A stretch of 64,000 bases of DNA from Typha latifolia. Lineage: Eukaryota > Streptophyta > Magnoliopsida > Poales > Typhaceae. The position numbers and the translations under genes are program-made. The stretch spans positions 5,952,001 to 6,016,000 of the forward strand of contig CM034099.1 in the NCBI GenBank assembly GCA_019914945.1, read 5' to 3'. The notes below the pieces were generated by a model. It was not told where the DNA came from. It worked only from the letters and a program-made list of their open reading frames with translations, and did not search any database. Below are positions 35,363 through 46,472 of the stretch, one piece after another. Positions within the stretch are counted from its first letter, which is position 1; every line of letters starts with the position of its first letter.

Positions 35363-37740
35363 TTATACATCATTGATGGGGAGAGGATGCTGTCTCGGTG
35401 TTTCCTGCGGGAGCTCTCCAAGTTCCATAGGAATGCCATCCAGGATAACATTCTCATTGTCAATACCTTCTGCCTCCTTGTAGTCATTTAGAGCTCTCCT
35501 TGCATACACTGTGAATACGACTATCATGATAACGGTAACGATGAGAGATACAATATTGTAAACTATCTCCACCGGTGTCATGGTGTAATTGCCATACTGT
35601 ACATCTGCCAATGTTCGTATCAACCGTCCGCTGCAGAGAAACATAGAGAAACATCACAAGGTATGAAAAAGAAGAGTATGTAAGAGAGAAGCTGAAATTT
35701 GTCAAGACATACTAACAATTTACATATCCAAATAGATGCCTAGTGAACAATGTTTGCTGGGGTGAAGTTTCAAGGAATATGAGCTGGGGACTTGTCTAAC
35801 TTCTGCATGTTTATAGATCATTGTGATCTATATAAATCAGTGTGCCATAGAACTAAACAAAGATCTGAATATGCCAAAGATATAAATGCTTTGTAGATGA
35901 TGTCTACTGAGTTTCAAGGAATGAGCTGGAAACTTTCCAACTTAACCATATTATAGATCTTTGGGGATATCTATAAAATTCACTGTGCAACAAAGTACTG
36001 AAACAAGTACTCGCATAAACAGAAAATAGGTGTACAACACAAGAGTTAACACAGTTTTCTAAGCCAGGAGGAATCGTAATTAATATGCGCAGTTACCTAC
36101 CAGCGAATTACAGTAAAAACACAAATAACAAGAAGGATTCTTATTCTAAATATCGTGTATGTTGTTTAAAGAAACAATATTTTAAGATAGAGATGATTTA
36201 CTGACCTGTAGATATAGAGGAAAGCTTCAGGTATCATTCCAGCAATTGAACCACAAATATAAGGTCCAAATTTCATATTTGTAGCTGTTACCGCATAATT
36301 AAAGATCGTGTATGGAAATGGTGAGATTCTAAACAGTGCTACAACTCGAAACTGTTGGAACCAGCTTCCTTCACCAGCTAACCTAATAACTGCAGTCTGC
36401 TGAGGCCATTTCTTCATCCATGCCTATGGAATTGGGAAAATAGAAATAGAAGGTTAGTAGAATCCTAATAGTGGAATGACTCAGATCAAGGAACTTGCAG
36501 GTCTTACATGTATACGTTCACGAAACAACGAACCAAACAAATAAGGCAATATCATGCCTATGGTAGTCCCAACCATAATGATCACGAATCCCAGACCATA
36601 TCCAAATATCATTCCTGCCAACCACATTGAGGGACCAGATGGGAACAAAATAACGGGAAAGAAAGCCAATGAGGCAACAAGAACAAGAGCAAGTACAGGC
36701 CGCCCAAAAGCAGTTGCTTCCCATTGCATGATTGGCACAATAACCTATAACAGATATCAAATGATTAATTGAGTTTGAGTTTCGGAAAAACATAATAGAA
36801 TCATATTAGTTCCTTCTGGGTCCAAGACAATGATCCCTAAGTATGGCTGTAATGTGAGAACTGAGCAAACATATTGCCCAGACATCGTACAAGCAAGTTC
36901 TTTTTTTCATTGAAAAATGGTACTTCCCAATGATTAAAAGTTACATAATTAAGTAAAAGAATGATAAGACACTTCTAAATTGTACAAGCAGGATAATAAA
37001 TCTCCCAAGCCAGCCAAATTTGCCGGATGCTTTCCTTGAAGCAAGTAACAATTAGAGAGCCTTCTTATTGAAAGTTCTGTTATTTCCCCACTTCTAAATC
37101 TGCCACCAAATTAAGCAAATCAGCACACTCCATCCAAGTCTGAGAAAAGCAACTACAGATTCCTCCAATTCAGCCAGAACACCTTGACAGGATAAGGAGG
37201 ACTTTGCTTGTTGCAGTTTGAAAATTAGTGATGAATTATGTGTCATGTACCAGCGAGTTCCAAAGCATTTGAAATAGACATAACAAGTGGGCAAGTAAGT
37301 GTGTTATTGAGCAGGATTTACCTTGATGATTCATAACATTTAGAGTGCCATAACTAAGTGGATTTGTTTAGTTTAAAGCAGTAATACTCCAAATAAAAGA
37401 ATCAAAGAAGGAATAAAGGCCAATAATTTTGGAAACATAATATCTGCAGTAAAAAATGGCAGCGAAAGAGATGGACTAATGTTGGGATTACCTTCTTAAA
37501 AGCAAGAGGGATTCCCCATTTCACAATGATGAAAGCAAATATTATCAGAAGGAAGCAGCCAAATAAGATTTTCATCCACCAGATGAAGGTCTTTCTCCTT
37601 GTGGGCTCAAATGACCCTATAGAGTTAGCATCAGAAGTCCTTGCCTGACGTGGGATAACCAGCCTTGAATATTCATCCTCTTTTACATTTTGCTCAGAAT
37701 TTTCACCATTCTTTCCCAAAATCTCAGTCGAAGCTGACAT
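35363..37740 (-). CDS. TVP38/TMEM64 family membrane protein (VTT domain)
   Basis: Four coding exons (37492-37740, 36508-36744, 36206-36423, 35363-35630) give 323 aa. Residues 1-50 are hydrophilic and cytosolic, then a first membrane helix ([20 protein letters not shown]). The VTT ('SNARE-associated Golgi') core follows: [40 protein letters not shown], then [20 protein letters not shown] with [16 protein letters not shown]. The last helix is [20 protein letters not shown] and the tail is acidic. Family members (yeast Tvp38, animal TMEM41B/VMP1, bacterial DedA) sit in Golgi or ER membranes; several relatives scramble phospholipids. The plant role is not settled. Start chosen because it lies after a leader-intron acceptor and gives the family-like N-terminus. 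Confidence 0.92.
35767..35995. repeat. Two-copy tandem repeat in the last TVP38-type intron, 144 bp offset
   Basis: Copies beginning GTTTCAAGGAAT at 35767 and 35911 share GAGCTGG, ACTT...CCAACTT-like, TATAGATC and CTATA.AA.TCA.TGTGC blocks in the same order. They have diverged by substitutions and small gaps. Confidence 0.75.
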
Positions 37741-37761
37741 CTTTAAATAGAGACTAGAAAC

Positions 37762-38688
37762 CTGTACGAGACATGATGGCATCAGAACAAGGTCATTCAA
37801 CATCAAGTGAATGCATTCTAGAATTCCATGAATCATTAATATAGGAGACCAGTGCCCTAATTTCAAGAGATGAAACATATATTCTTGAGCTACATGAAAG
37901 AAAAGATATTTAGGAATCAAAAGGTACTATAAGTTATTCCATGTGAGTGCAGTGACAAATCACAAATGTATTGCCAGTATGATTCTACAAATATATTGCT
38001 AAAATAAGATCTTAATGTCTATGAACAACTCAAAATTTTCACGAGTTAGACTCGCTCCATGCACATGAACTTGATGCAGCAGAGAATAAATCAAGTGATC
38101 CATAATAAATGAGGCATGATGTGAGGAATCTTTCACTGATTCCGGAAATTTATCAATGTTCCTTTCTACATCTCAAACCGTACATAAACTACAATACTAC
38201 ATGCTAAACAAAAACAGTCATTTCTTACACATACATCAAAGATCATTTCTTACACCCCAAATCACACTAAATATCTCCAAATTCCTATGGTTTATGAAAG
38301 AAATCCTGCACGATTAACATAACAAGAATTCCACCCAACCTGCTTGCTGACCCCAAATAACTACAATTTCTAGCTCTCTAGTTTCTAATTTACGTCTTCT
38401 ACTTGATATTTACCTAAGATAAACACAATTAAGAAGTGGGTCATTGGCAAAATATAAGAAAAGGGGCTTACTTGCGCACTTCTCATTTCTTCTCAAGAAC
38501 GATAGAATAAATCCTCAAAGCCTATCCCACTAATCTATCCTTCGTATAAAAAATCAATCAATTCAAAGATCCCCTCTTCCTTAAACCCAAGAGGAAAAAG
38601 AGAGTAAAGTTTTACGGGTAAAAATTTATCGAGCCCAAATCGAACCTCGAAAAGAAATAAGCAGAGGAAAGATAAGTTTTGACGCTAC
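37762..38688 (-). other. Leader intron of the TVP38-type gene
   Basis: On the minus strand GCGAG|GTAGCG at 38689/38688 and CGTACAG ending at 37762 define a 0.93 kb intron in the 5' leader. The second leader segment (37741-37761) runs straight into the start codon. The first exon lies at about 38690-38900. Confidence 0.6.
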
Positions 38689-38899
38689 CTCGCAAAGAAA
38701 TCCCGCAGGTAAGGAGGAATGAGAGAAGAGGAGGAGGGGAGAAGTGGGGGATTTTAGTTTGGTGAGCGATCGACGCCGCCTCCGACAAGCAACAGTGCAC
38801 GCGCACAGATGCGTAAGCAGCACGAATGAGACCAAGTCGGGGAATTTGTGAAATTTAACAGAAAAAAAAACCTGAAACTCCCCAATCCCTCCCCACAAA

Positions 38900-39778
38900 T
38901 CCAATCGCGCGACTGTTGTTTTACGAAAAAGCCCTTCTCCGCCGCTTTTGGAAATTGATCACAAACCACCGAACGTTTTGTTTTTATTATCTTTTACATC
39001 CCTGCCTTGTCTGTCTTATTATGTGACCTATAACCTTGAACCCTCAAAACCGTCCAAATTACCATCCTCTTGAGTTACATCTTACAACATATTTCAAAGT
39101 ATTGCTATCCTCGTATTTGATTCATGGTTCAAATTAATCTTTAAAAAAATGTGGTCAAGGAATGACTCGATATCCTTTCTTGGGTGGTGCTTCTAGATAT
39201 TGGATTGATTCAATATTTGACAAACTATTCTTTCATCTATTCATTTGGTCAAGGAAATGACATAGAAGGCGACCACATTTTCTTTCTTGCCATTATTATG
39301 GATTCTTGAACGAAAGACTCGAGACCAAATCCCTGACAGTGTTCACACTGCCTTCTAGAACTGACAACGGTTTGCAATTTAGAAAGATGCAAACCAATTT
39401 TTTTTTTCTTGAGATGAAACAAAAACTCTCGCTAGTTTCAGGCATGGATTTCCTATCAATCCACAATATTCTGGGAAAAAGAAGTGGATACTTACTTAGC
39501 TGCAATGCGTCACTCTCATTAAAAAGAATACCATATGCCTCATTATAAATTCGATTGTTTTTTTTTTAAATAAATATTAAGATGAATAAGTGGTAGAATT
39601 TTCACCGGAGTATATTCGTATGATTTGAGTCTAATATATATATTTTTAAAGAGTTTGCCCAATAAAATTACCATTATTCAATCAGAATGTTTCTCTTTTT
39701 TTTTTTAAAAAAAATAAAAAAAGCTCATTGCATCACACAATGAGAGAAGTATGATTCAAATAAGACGTCCACTAGTAT
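38900..39778. other. Spacer between TVP38-type and CHX genes, possible copia relic
   Basis: AT-rich. A plus-strand frame at 39306-39548 contains SRTDNGLQF, which resembles the second catalytic Asp region of copia-type integrases (RTDNGxEF). The rest of the frame does not look like integrase, so at most this is a short decayed piece. The 3' region of the CHX gene starts at 39778. Confidence 0.3.
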
Positions 39779-42320
39779 CTAATGGTGAGATTCTACAAGG
39801 TCGGGCTCCGGCGCTACGGCGATGGGCGTGTCCGGCAGATCGTACGACTCCCCCACCTCCTCCACCAGCTTTGACCTCTCCACCGTCGGATCGAACTGCT
39901 TCACCACCAGCACTGAGGCCGTCGTCGAGAACTCCGACGCCGCCAGGTAGCTTCCCACCGGCCCCAGCTCGGGGCAATCCCTCACGTCCGCGCTCAGGGC
40001 CATGCACGGGGGCATCTGCCCCACCAAGAAGAGGTTGCTCCGCCCCACCTCCTTGACCGCCGCCACGATCTCCGCCTTCCCGTTCACCACCTTCTCCTCG
40101 TACTTGATCGAGCCGTCCGACGCCGCGGCGACCTTAGATTTGAACTCGGCGAGGGCAGCCTCGTCGGCGGAGGCGTCGTTGTCGTCGATAGCGATGCGCA
40201 CGCTGTTGCTGCCGATGTTGACGTTGCTGAAGACGAATCGCAGCACGGTGAGGGCGATGCCGGGGTGCTCGGCGATGCGGGTGGAGTAGGCGAGGGCCTC
40301 GCGGTCGTCGCGGCCGCCGAAGAAGAGGACGGCGACGGAGTAGGAGACGTCGCTGGAGGAGACCTGGGAAGCCCCGCCGAGGCCGCGGTCGACGAGGATC
40401 CCGACGGAGCAGGGCGCGTGGCGGAGGACGCGCTGGTTGACGTGCTGGTAGTCGTGGCCGAGGGACTCCATGGAGCCGTCGATGCGCTGGAGCTTGTGGA
40501 AGGGAAGGAGGATGAGGGCGACGCGCTTCTGCTGGGCGCTGGTGACGACGTCCTCGTGGATGGTGTGGAGGTCGGAGATGGCGGTCATGGAGCGGATGGT
40601 GACGTGGCTGAGCTGCTGGTAGGCCTGGAAGGCGACGACGATCTGGTCCTCCTCTGATTGGTGACGCTTGTTATTCCAGAAGGGGAGGCCGTTGCGCCGG
40701 GCCTTGTGGACCATGGAGATGGCAGAGGAGCGCTCGGAGAGCTCCATGAGATGCATTGCGTAGACCACGATGCCGCGGCGGCGCGTGCCGCGGGATGACT
40801 CGACGAGGTTGATCATGGTCGGGATGTTGCGGCTCCCGTGGAAGCAGGCGAGGACGCGGAGCTCGCTGGCGCTCTCGGCGCTGCAGCTGATGGACCGGTG
40901 CTTGTAAGGGGCGGCACGGCGGGCGGGCTTGTAGATGCCGGTGACGATGGGGGTGGTGATGAAGGTGGTGAAGAGGGCCATTAGCACGAGGATGGCGAAG
41001 GACTCGTCGTTGAGGACCTTGCGGTCCTTGCCAATGTTGAGGACGATGAGCTCCACCAGGCCCTTCGTGTTCATCAGGAAGCCGAGGGTGATGGCCTCCC
41101 GCGGGGGGATCTTCGCCGCGAGGGCGACGAGGACGGTACCACCGACCTTGCCGACGCACGCTGTGGTGATTACGAGGGCGAGGAGGCCCCACGATTGCCC
41201 GCTGGAGATGGTCGCTACATTGGTCTTGAGGCCGCTCGAGACGAAGTAGAGAGGGAGGAAGAGCCCGGAGATGAGGTCTTCGACCTTTTCGATGAGGATA
41301 CCGGCGAAGGGCCCGTCTTTAGGGACCACAATGCCGACAACGAAGGCGCCGAATAAGGCGTGGATGCCGATGGTGTCAGTTACGAAGCCAGCCGCGAGGA
41401 CGGTGGCGAGGGTAGCGCAGATGTAGACTTCCTTGACCGGTTCCCCGTCCGGGGAGCGGCGCGCCATCCAGTTGAGGACCGGGCGGACGGCGACTGCGAC
41501 GAAGACGACGAAGCCGGCACCGGTGAGGAGGACCCAGAGGGAGACGAGCGGTGAGCCGGATCCGGAGAGGGCAATGGCGAGGGCGAGGAGGATCCACGCG
41601 GCAACGTCGTTAACAGCGGCAGCGGACATGGCCATGCGGCCGAGTTCGGTGGTGAGGAGCTTTAACTCCGCGAGGATGCGGGCGAGGACGGGGAATGCGG
41701 TGATGGAGAGGGCGACGCCCATGAAAACGAGGAAGGGGCCCTCACGAACCCCTCGGGAGACGGTGGAGCGGAGGACGAAAGAGGTGCCGATGCCCATGAT
41801 GAAGGGGAGGGAGATTCCGGCCAAGGCAATGGCCAGAGCGCGCTTCCCCGTGCGGCGGATGGATTGGAGGTCGAGCTCCAGGCCGACGAGGAAGAGGAAA
41901 AAGAGTAGGCCAATGTTGGCGAGCGTATCGAGCACCGTCAGGCTCTGTTTCGGGAACACCGCGTTCAGGAATGCGGTGCTCCGGCCGAGGGCCGATGGCC
42001 CCAGAATGATACCGCCCTATAGGATCATAGTAAATACATAAAAGAAAAAGAAGAAGAAGAAGAAGAAGAAGAAAGAACTTGGATACGATAAAAAGAGATG
42101 GACTTACTATGATCTCCGCGATAACCCTAGGTTGACGGAGAGGACGGAGGATAAATGCTAGAGTCCGAGTGAGGGCGACGACGAGGCAAATCTGAAGGAT
42201 GGCCAACGGCAGCGCGTAATCCAACGGATTATCCCCTTGCCAAGACCCATTGGACGTCGCCTTCATCGGCGTAGGGCAAGTCATCGTCGTAGCATTCGTT
42301 GCCGCCATTGCCATCGCCAT
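39779..42320 (-). CDS. CHX18: Cation/H+ antiporter, CHX18-like
   Basis: This is a monovalent cation/proton antiporter of the CPA2 clade. CHX17-20 relatives act in endomembranes in K+ and pH homeostasis. Two exons (42108-42320 and 39779-42016) give 816 aa, matching Arabidopsis CHX18 length. The N-terminus ([20 protein letters not shown]) is the CHX18/19 type. Twelve-odd membrane helices follow, with [34 protein letters not shown] and [16 protein letters not shown]; the ND pair is the conserved transport motif. After about residue 430 comes the hydrophilic regulatory domain with universal-stress-like segments ([30 protein letters not shown]). Exon 2 is very GC-rich, causing long false ORFs on the other strand. 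The first ATG of the MAMAMAA run is used. Confidence 0.94.
42043..42074 (+). repeat. GAA microsatellite in the CHX18-like intron
   Basis: A run of about ten AAG/GAA triplets lies within the single 91 bp intron (42017-42107), very short for a plant gene and close to the acceptor on the minus strand. There it forms a CTT-rich polypyrimidine tract. Confidence 0.9.
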
Positions 42321-42742
42321 TTCAAATCCTTTCCCTTTCCTTCTCTTCTCTCTCTATCCCAAATAAAAAGGATTAGGATTTACAAGAGAGGAAGAGGAAG
42401 AGGAGGAGGAGGAGGAGAGGAGAAACAAATTAAAAAAGTAAAAATAAAATAAAAATATCGATTGGTATTAGTAAAGAAATCAATGCAGTATTATAAACGG
42501 GTCCATGCAATATTGTGTCCTCGTCTCTCAATTTCTAGTTGGACTCTAAACAGGGAAGAATCCAACGTATCCAACTAGGAATTGGAGCGCAGAAACACAA
42601 CTGCATCAAAATCGAAGCACCAACCAAAAGTGTGGACGTCCGAGAAAGAACTGGATTCGGATGGATATATATATAACAAGTAATAATAGTGGATTAATGA
42701 GATGATTTGGTGCATCCCGTCTTCCTCGCTCTCTCGCTCTAT

Positions 42743-42751
42743 CTATTTATA
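42743..42751 (-). promoter_or_regulatory. Candidate TATA box of the CHX18-like gene
   Basis: TATAAATAG on the minus strand lies about 420 bp upstream of the start codon. It is followed by a CT/GA-rich leader containing a GA repeat on the template side. The distance implies a leader of nearly 400 nt. Confidence 0.5.
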
Positions 42752-42779
42752 GCGGAAGAGAGAGAGAGAGAGAGAATGA

Positions 42780-43990
42780 CTAAAATAGCCCTGTAAAGTT
42801 AAACCTTAGAATCCTTAATCCATGATATAACAACTCGGTTGTGTGATAAAGAGGATAATAGAATAGAGCAATTAAAAACATAACCTCGAGGGCATTCACG
42901 TAAAAATAATAAATTTTAAAGGCTATACACGTAATATGCAATTTAGAAGGGCAGGATTAAAAAGAAGAAGAAGAAATAATTAGGGACTCCAATATTAGGG
43001 AGGCCTTAATAGCCTCTTAATCACATAGATTAGATTAGGATAGCAACAAGCACATCTGGATTCCAGCGTGATCCCAGCCATAGCCGTTTAATTTCAGATC
43101 ATCCAAAGGGGACTAGATAAAAGCTCATGGATAGAAACATTTCATTGTTTAACACGGATACGTAAGGATATAAAATTATAAATGGGATAACAAATATATC
43201 CATCTATTAACACAATTAACAATTATCTAAGAAAAGCTTATCTCAAAATATATTGGATAACACATGATGCAATTCACTAATTTCTCCATGACAGAAATTC
43301 TTTTGTAATTTTTTTGTTGCGGAGTAATACGCTGTGGTACAAGGGTAGTAGCATGATTAGATCGTTTATGATAATAATCATTTGATTAAAGTGGATGCAT
43401 TAATATTAATTTATCTTGTTTAATTTGAATGAGCAAAGCATCTCTTATTTAGTTTTTTTTTTCTTCTTCACTTTCATGAGAGAAATTTAGTATTTTAGTC
43501 TATATGCGTATGCTGGCCATGTAAATTTTTTTTATTAAATTAGCTCATGTTAGAGGGCTAGATAGACTTAAATTTAGGTTTTAAAATTTTAGAAGGCGAC
43601 TTGTAGGTTTATATTCTTAAGGTGACAAACTGATACTGCGGCAAAATTCAAGGGAATCAAATGTAGTTAAACATAAATTAGAGCTACCCATTATCTTACA
43701 CCTTATCATTTACTTTTGTGTCTTTTTGTTTTGTAAGTTTCTTTGTGTGTTGTAAATAAAGTTTGGAATGACATGTAACTCTAACTACCGAGTTGGCTGC
43801 ATAATTGATTTAACGATAATTAAGAGCTTAGTGAAATTTCTAAATAGCATCTTAGGCCTTGTTTTGTCTGATGCTAAGTCCCGAATTTAATTAGTTAGTC
43901 TTAGTTCTTAGTCATATGCAAAAGATAGATAAAAAAATATTTGGTTACTGAAATAGTTTAAAGGTCCCTAAATAAGTTTAGAAGATGTCC
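42780..43990. other. Upstream spacer of the CHX18-like gene
   Basis: AT-rich intergenic DNA. No frame with a known domain and no RNA gene recognised. Confidence 0.5.
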
Positions 43991-43999
43991 TAAACTCAA

Positions 44000-44700
44000 A
44001 GCAAACATGGCCTTAAGCAATACCGGATTGATATTGTCTATACATTACAAAGTTGGATTATATGTTATAGATTTATTATTGAAGTTTGGCTCATATCAAG
44101 AATTCCAAGTTTTAGGTGTGGGAGCATTTGAAGAAGCCCTAGGGGCATTTGAACGCCAAAGCTCGAGAAGATTTGTAGTTTGTAGGCGTTCAAATAGCTC
44201 TACAAGAGTTTGAACGCCTTTCTGTGTTCTAGTTTGTTATTCAACTGGGTTTTCTTTACCCTCAAGCTGCCTTAAAAATAAATAAGTTGGGATTTAGGAT
44301 TTTAGTGGTGTTGTATTTGCAAAAAGAGAACCTAAGAAGGATAGCCACTATTGTATTGAGAGATACTAGAGTTGAGAAAACTCTTTATACTTAAATTTGC
44401 ATAGTGGATTGAAAATTGCTTTGTCCCATGGATATAGACACAATGTTGAACTACGTAAATCTTGTTTTTTTTTTCTTTGTGCTTTGTATTTATTTGATGT
44501 TTTTATTTGTGATTAGCTTGAGTATTAAAAGATTTATACATCTGGCATCTTGATCATAGATTTTTTTTTATTTAGTATTGAAATTAGCTTTGCTAATATT
44601 TAGTTTATCCTAATTTATTGCTATTCTTTTTGAATTTATTTGTGGGTGTTTGGAAATCACTTCCTCTTCACCCTTTTTGACATTTAGCACAACATTTACT
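44000..44700 (+). mobile_element. Ty1/copia-like LTR remnant (solo LTR or fragment)
   Basis: The block ending near 44,470 has the classic 3' part of a plant copia LTR: TAGTGGATTG, then CCATGGATATAGACACA, then TTGAACTACGTAAATCTTG followed by a T-rich run. Plant copia LTRs carry a GTGGACGTAGG...CCGAACCACGTAAATC module here. No gag or pol frame lies on either side, so this is likely a solo or truncated LTR. The terminal TG...CA ends and target duplication could not be fixed. A short ORF at 44007-44213 lies inside and is not a gene. Confidence 0.6.
44147..44218. repeat. 11 bp inverted repeat with a third copy
   Basis: ATTTGAACGCC (44147-44157) is mirrored by GGCGTTCAAAT (44185-44195) with a 27 bp loop. 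A further near copy, GTTTGAACGCC, is at 44208-44218. All lie in the LTR-like block. Confidence 0.85.
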
Positions 44701-45276
44701 TCCTAAGTAATGATTATTACTGCAATGGTTAAATCTTTGGACATTCCTTTTAGATATTCCTTGTGTATTATAACCCCTGAATCTTGACAGCTCCTATGAG
44801 GAGTAATCAAATGACTTAATTATTTAAAGTCCTCAATCTTTTCCTGCCATAAAGCATTTTTTAGCATCTTCTCCAGTAACCACTAGTGTGAAGGTAAGTC
44901 TGTAAGCATCTGATTCCTCCATTGTTAGGATATAATTAATTATCAAATTGGAATGTGCAGGCTTGTTGCTTCTCACTGAAGGGAAACAACCAAGTTGGGG
45001 CAGGGGCAATTTGCTGATGAGAAATGCCACTATTTATGGCTGTGAATGAACTTAATCGAAGTATTTCGTTACGAAGGAAATGCCAGTATTTTCTTATACA
45101 TCTTTCCTTCTTCACTGCATAATTATCCTCATCTTGTAAAAAAGTTATGCTTGCTTTCCACTTTGGTTCCACTAGTCCTACAAACCTTGTTATACTGACC
45201 CCACCATTAAGAAGAAAGAATATATTCTCTTCTATAAACTCAGCATTGCAAACTAATTTCAGAGTCCTAAGTAGCC

Positions 45277-45828
45277 ATGGTTAGCTATCTTGCCCAGCTA
45301 AAAACTCTTAGGACCAAGTTCAATAGTCACACTTTCTTTGCGTGGTCATTCTCCTATGTAGTTGTTCTATTGTTGCTTTGCTCTCTAATTCCAAAAGTTT
45401 TTGTTTTCTTCTCTCCACTTTTATTTTCCACTGCAGTGTGTTCTCTGGCAATCTACCTGTTTATAATGTCGGAGAGGCAATCTGCAACAGAAGTAGTGCT
45501 TGACGATGGTGAAGAGTCTGAAGTCAGAATGTTTCAAGTTTATGATGAAGTGAACTTTAGCATATATAACAATCACATTGAAGTAGGATGTTTTTTGATC
45601 AAGCCAGATAATGGATGGATGAAGAGTGGAAAGGATGGAGATGAGAGGATAGTATATGCAGGAAGGCTGAAGGCAGAACACCATTATGGTATGTTTGATG
45701 AGGATGTTGAATCTATGAAGATAGATAACCTGGCTGAAGGTGCATGGAATTACTACTTCGGAAGGTGCTCAAAATGGAATCGAAGAAGGGCCGTTCTCGA
45801 GGAGGAAAGTGATCTCATTCAGATGTAA
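45277..45828 (+). CDS. Small membrane protein of unknown function
   Basis: This single-exon ORF of 183 aa has two hydrophobic segments near the N-terminus (about residues 22-50 and 52-64) and a soluble acidic C-terminal part. Conserved-looking pieces are EVRMFQVYDEVNFSIYNNHI, YAGRLKAEHHYGMFDED and the end AWNYYFGRCSKWNRRRA. The Trp/Tyr/Cys pattern near the end recalls small unannotated plant proteins, but I cannot name the family. A TATAAACTC word lies only about 45 bp upstream of the ATG, so the leader would be very short or the real promoter is further up. The stop is directly within an ATGTAAGTT context that could also act as a splice donor. Confidence 0.6.
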   Translation: MVSYLAQLKTLRTKFNSHTFFAWSFSYVVVLLLLCSLIPKVFVFFSPLLFSTAVCSLAIYLFIMSERQSATEVVLDDGEESEVRMFQVYDEVNFSIYNNHIEVGCFLIKPDNGWMKSGKDGDERIVYAGRLKAEHHYGMFDEDVESMKIDNLAEGAWNYYFGRCSKWNRRRAVLEEESDLIQM

Positions 45829-45829
45829 G

Positions 45830-46470
45830 TTCAAATCTTAGAGCATTCTGTACTTTTCCATAGAAACCAGTATTCAAAAAGAAGCTTGCAGTCACTGACT
45901 AATTATTTTTGCATGATCCTCGCATTGATCTAGGTAAATTTTTATCGGAGAAAATATTTTCGCTACGTATGCTGAAATGATGCTGATTATTACTGTGAAC
46001 TTGCTATTAAATTAATGGTGAGCTGAGATGTAATGTTCAGTATGAAATGTTTGCTGATAGGCAATTACTGTCTGTTTACTAATTAGTACTCAGATTTTTA
46101 AGTTCAGCGAGATGTTTTCGGATCAAGATATGATATGAAGTTGGTCATTTGACATCAGCATCTGATGCTGGAGGAATCTCTTTTGGTGGCAAAGATGCTT
46201 TGCTCCTCAAATCAGCAAAGAAACGGCTGCTTTAGCTTTAATTATAAGTACAGTACAACATACAATTGAATGCAATACCTCAAACATAAGTTTGAGATTT
46301 AGCATTTATTCTAAATACAATCATGTTTTACTAGGTGGGCTACCTTCAATCCTAAGCCACAGCCTAAGTAATATAAATCTGGCACAAGTAGTACAGTTCA
46401 AAATTAAAAAAAGAAAAAGAAAAAAACACTGAAGAACATGATAGTGGTGTGGTAATCAATCTGCCATCCC
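45830..46470. other. Spacer between the 45.3 kb ORF and the expansin gene
   Basis: About 640 bp without a gene; it holds the convergent 3' regions of the membrane-protein ORF and the expansin gene. Confidence 0.5.
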
Positions 46471-46472
46471 TT

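Noticed and set aside
39751..42041. Long plus-strand ORFs (for example 41433-42041 and 40265-40657)
   Set aside because: They are antisense to the GC-rich CHX18-like exon 2; few stop codons arise there by composition. The minus frame has clear antiporter motifs.
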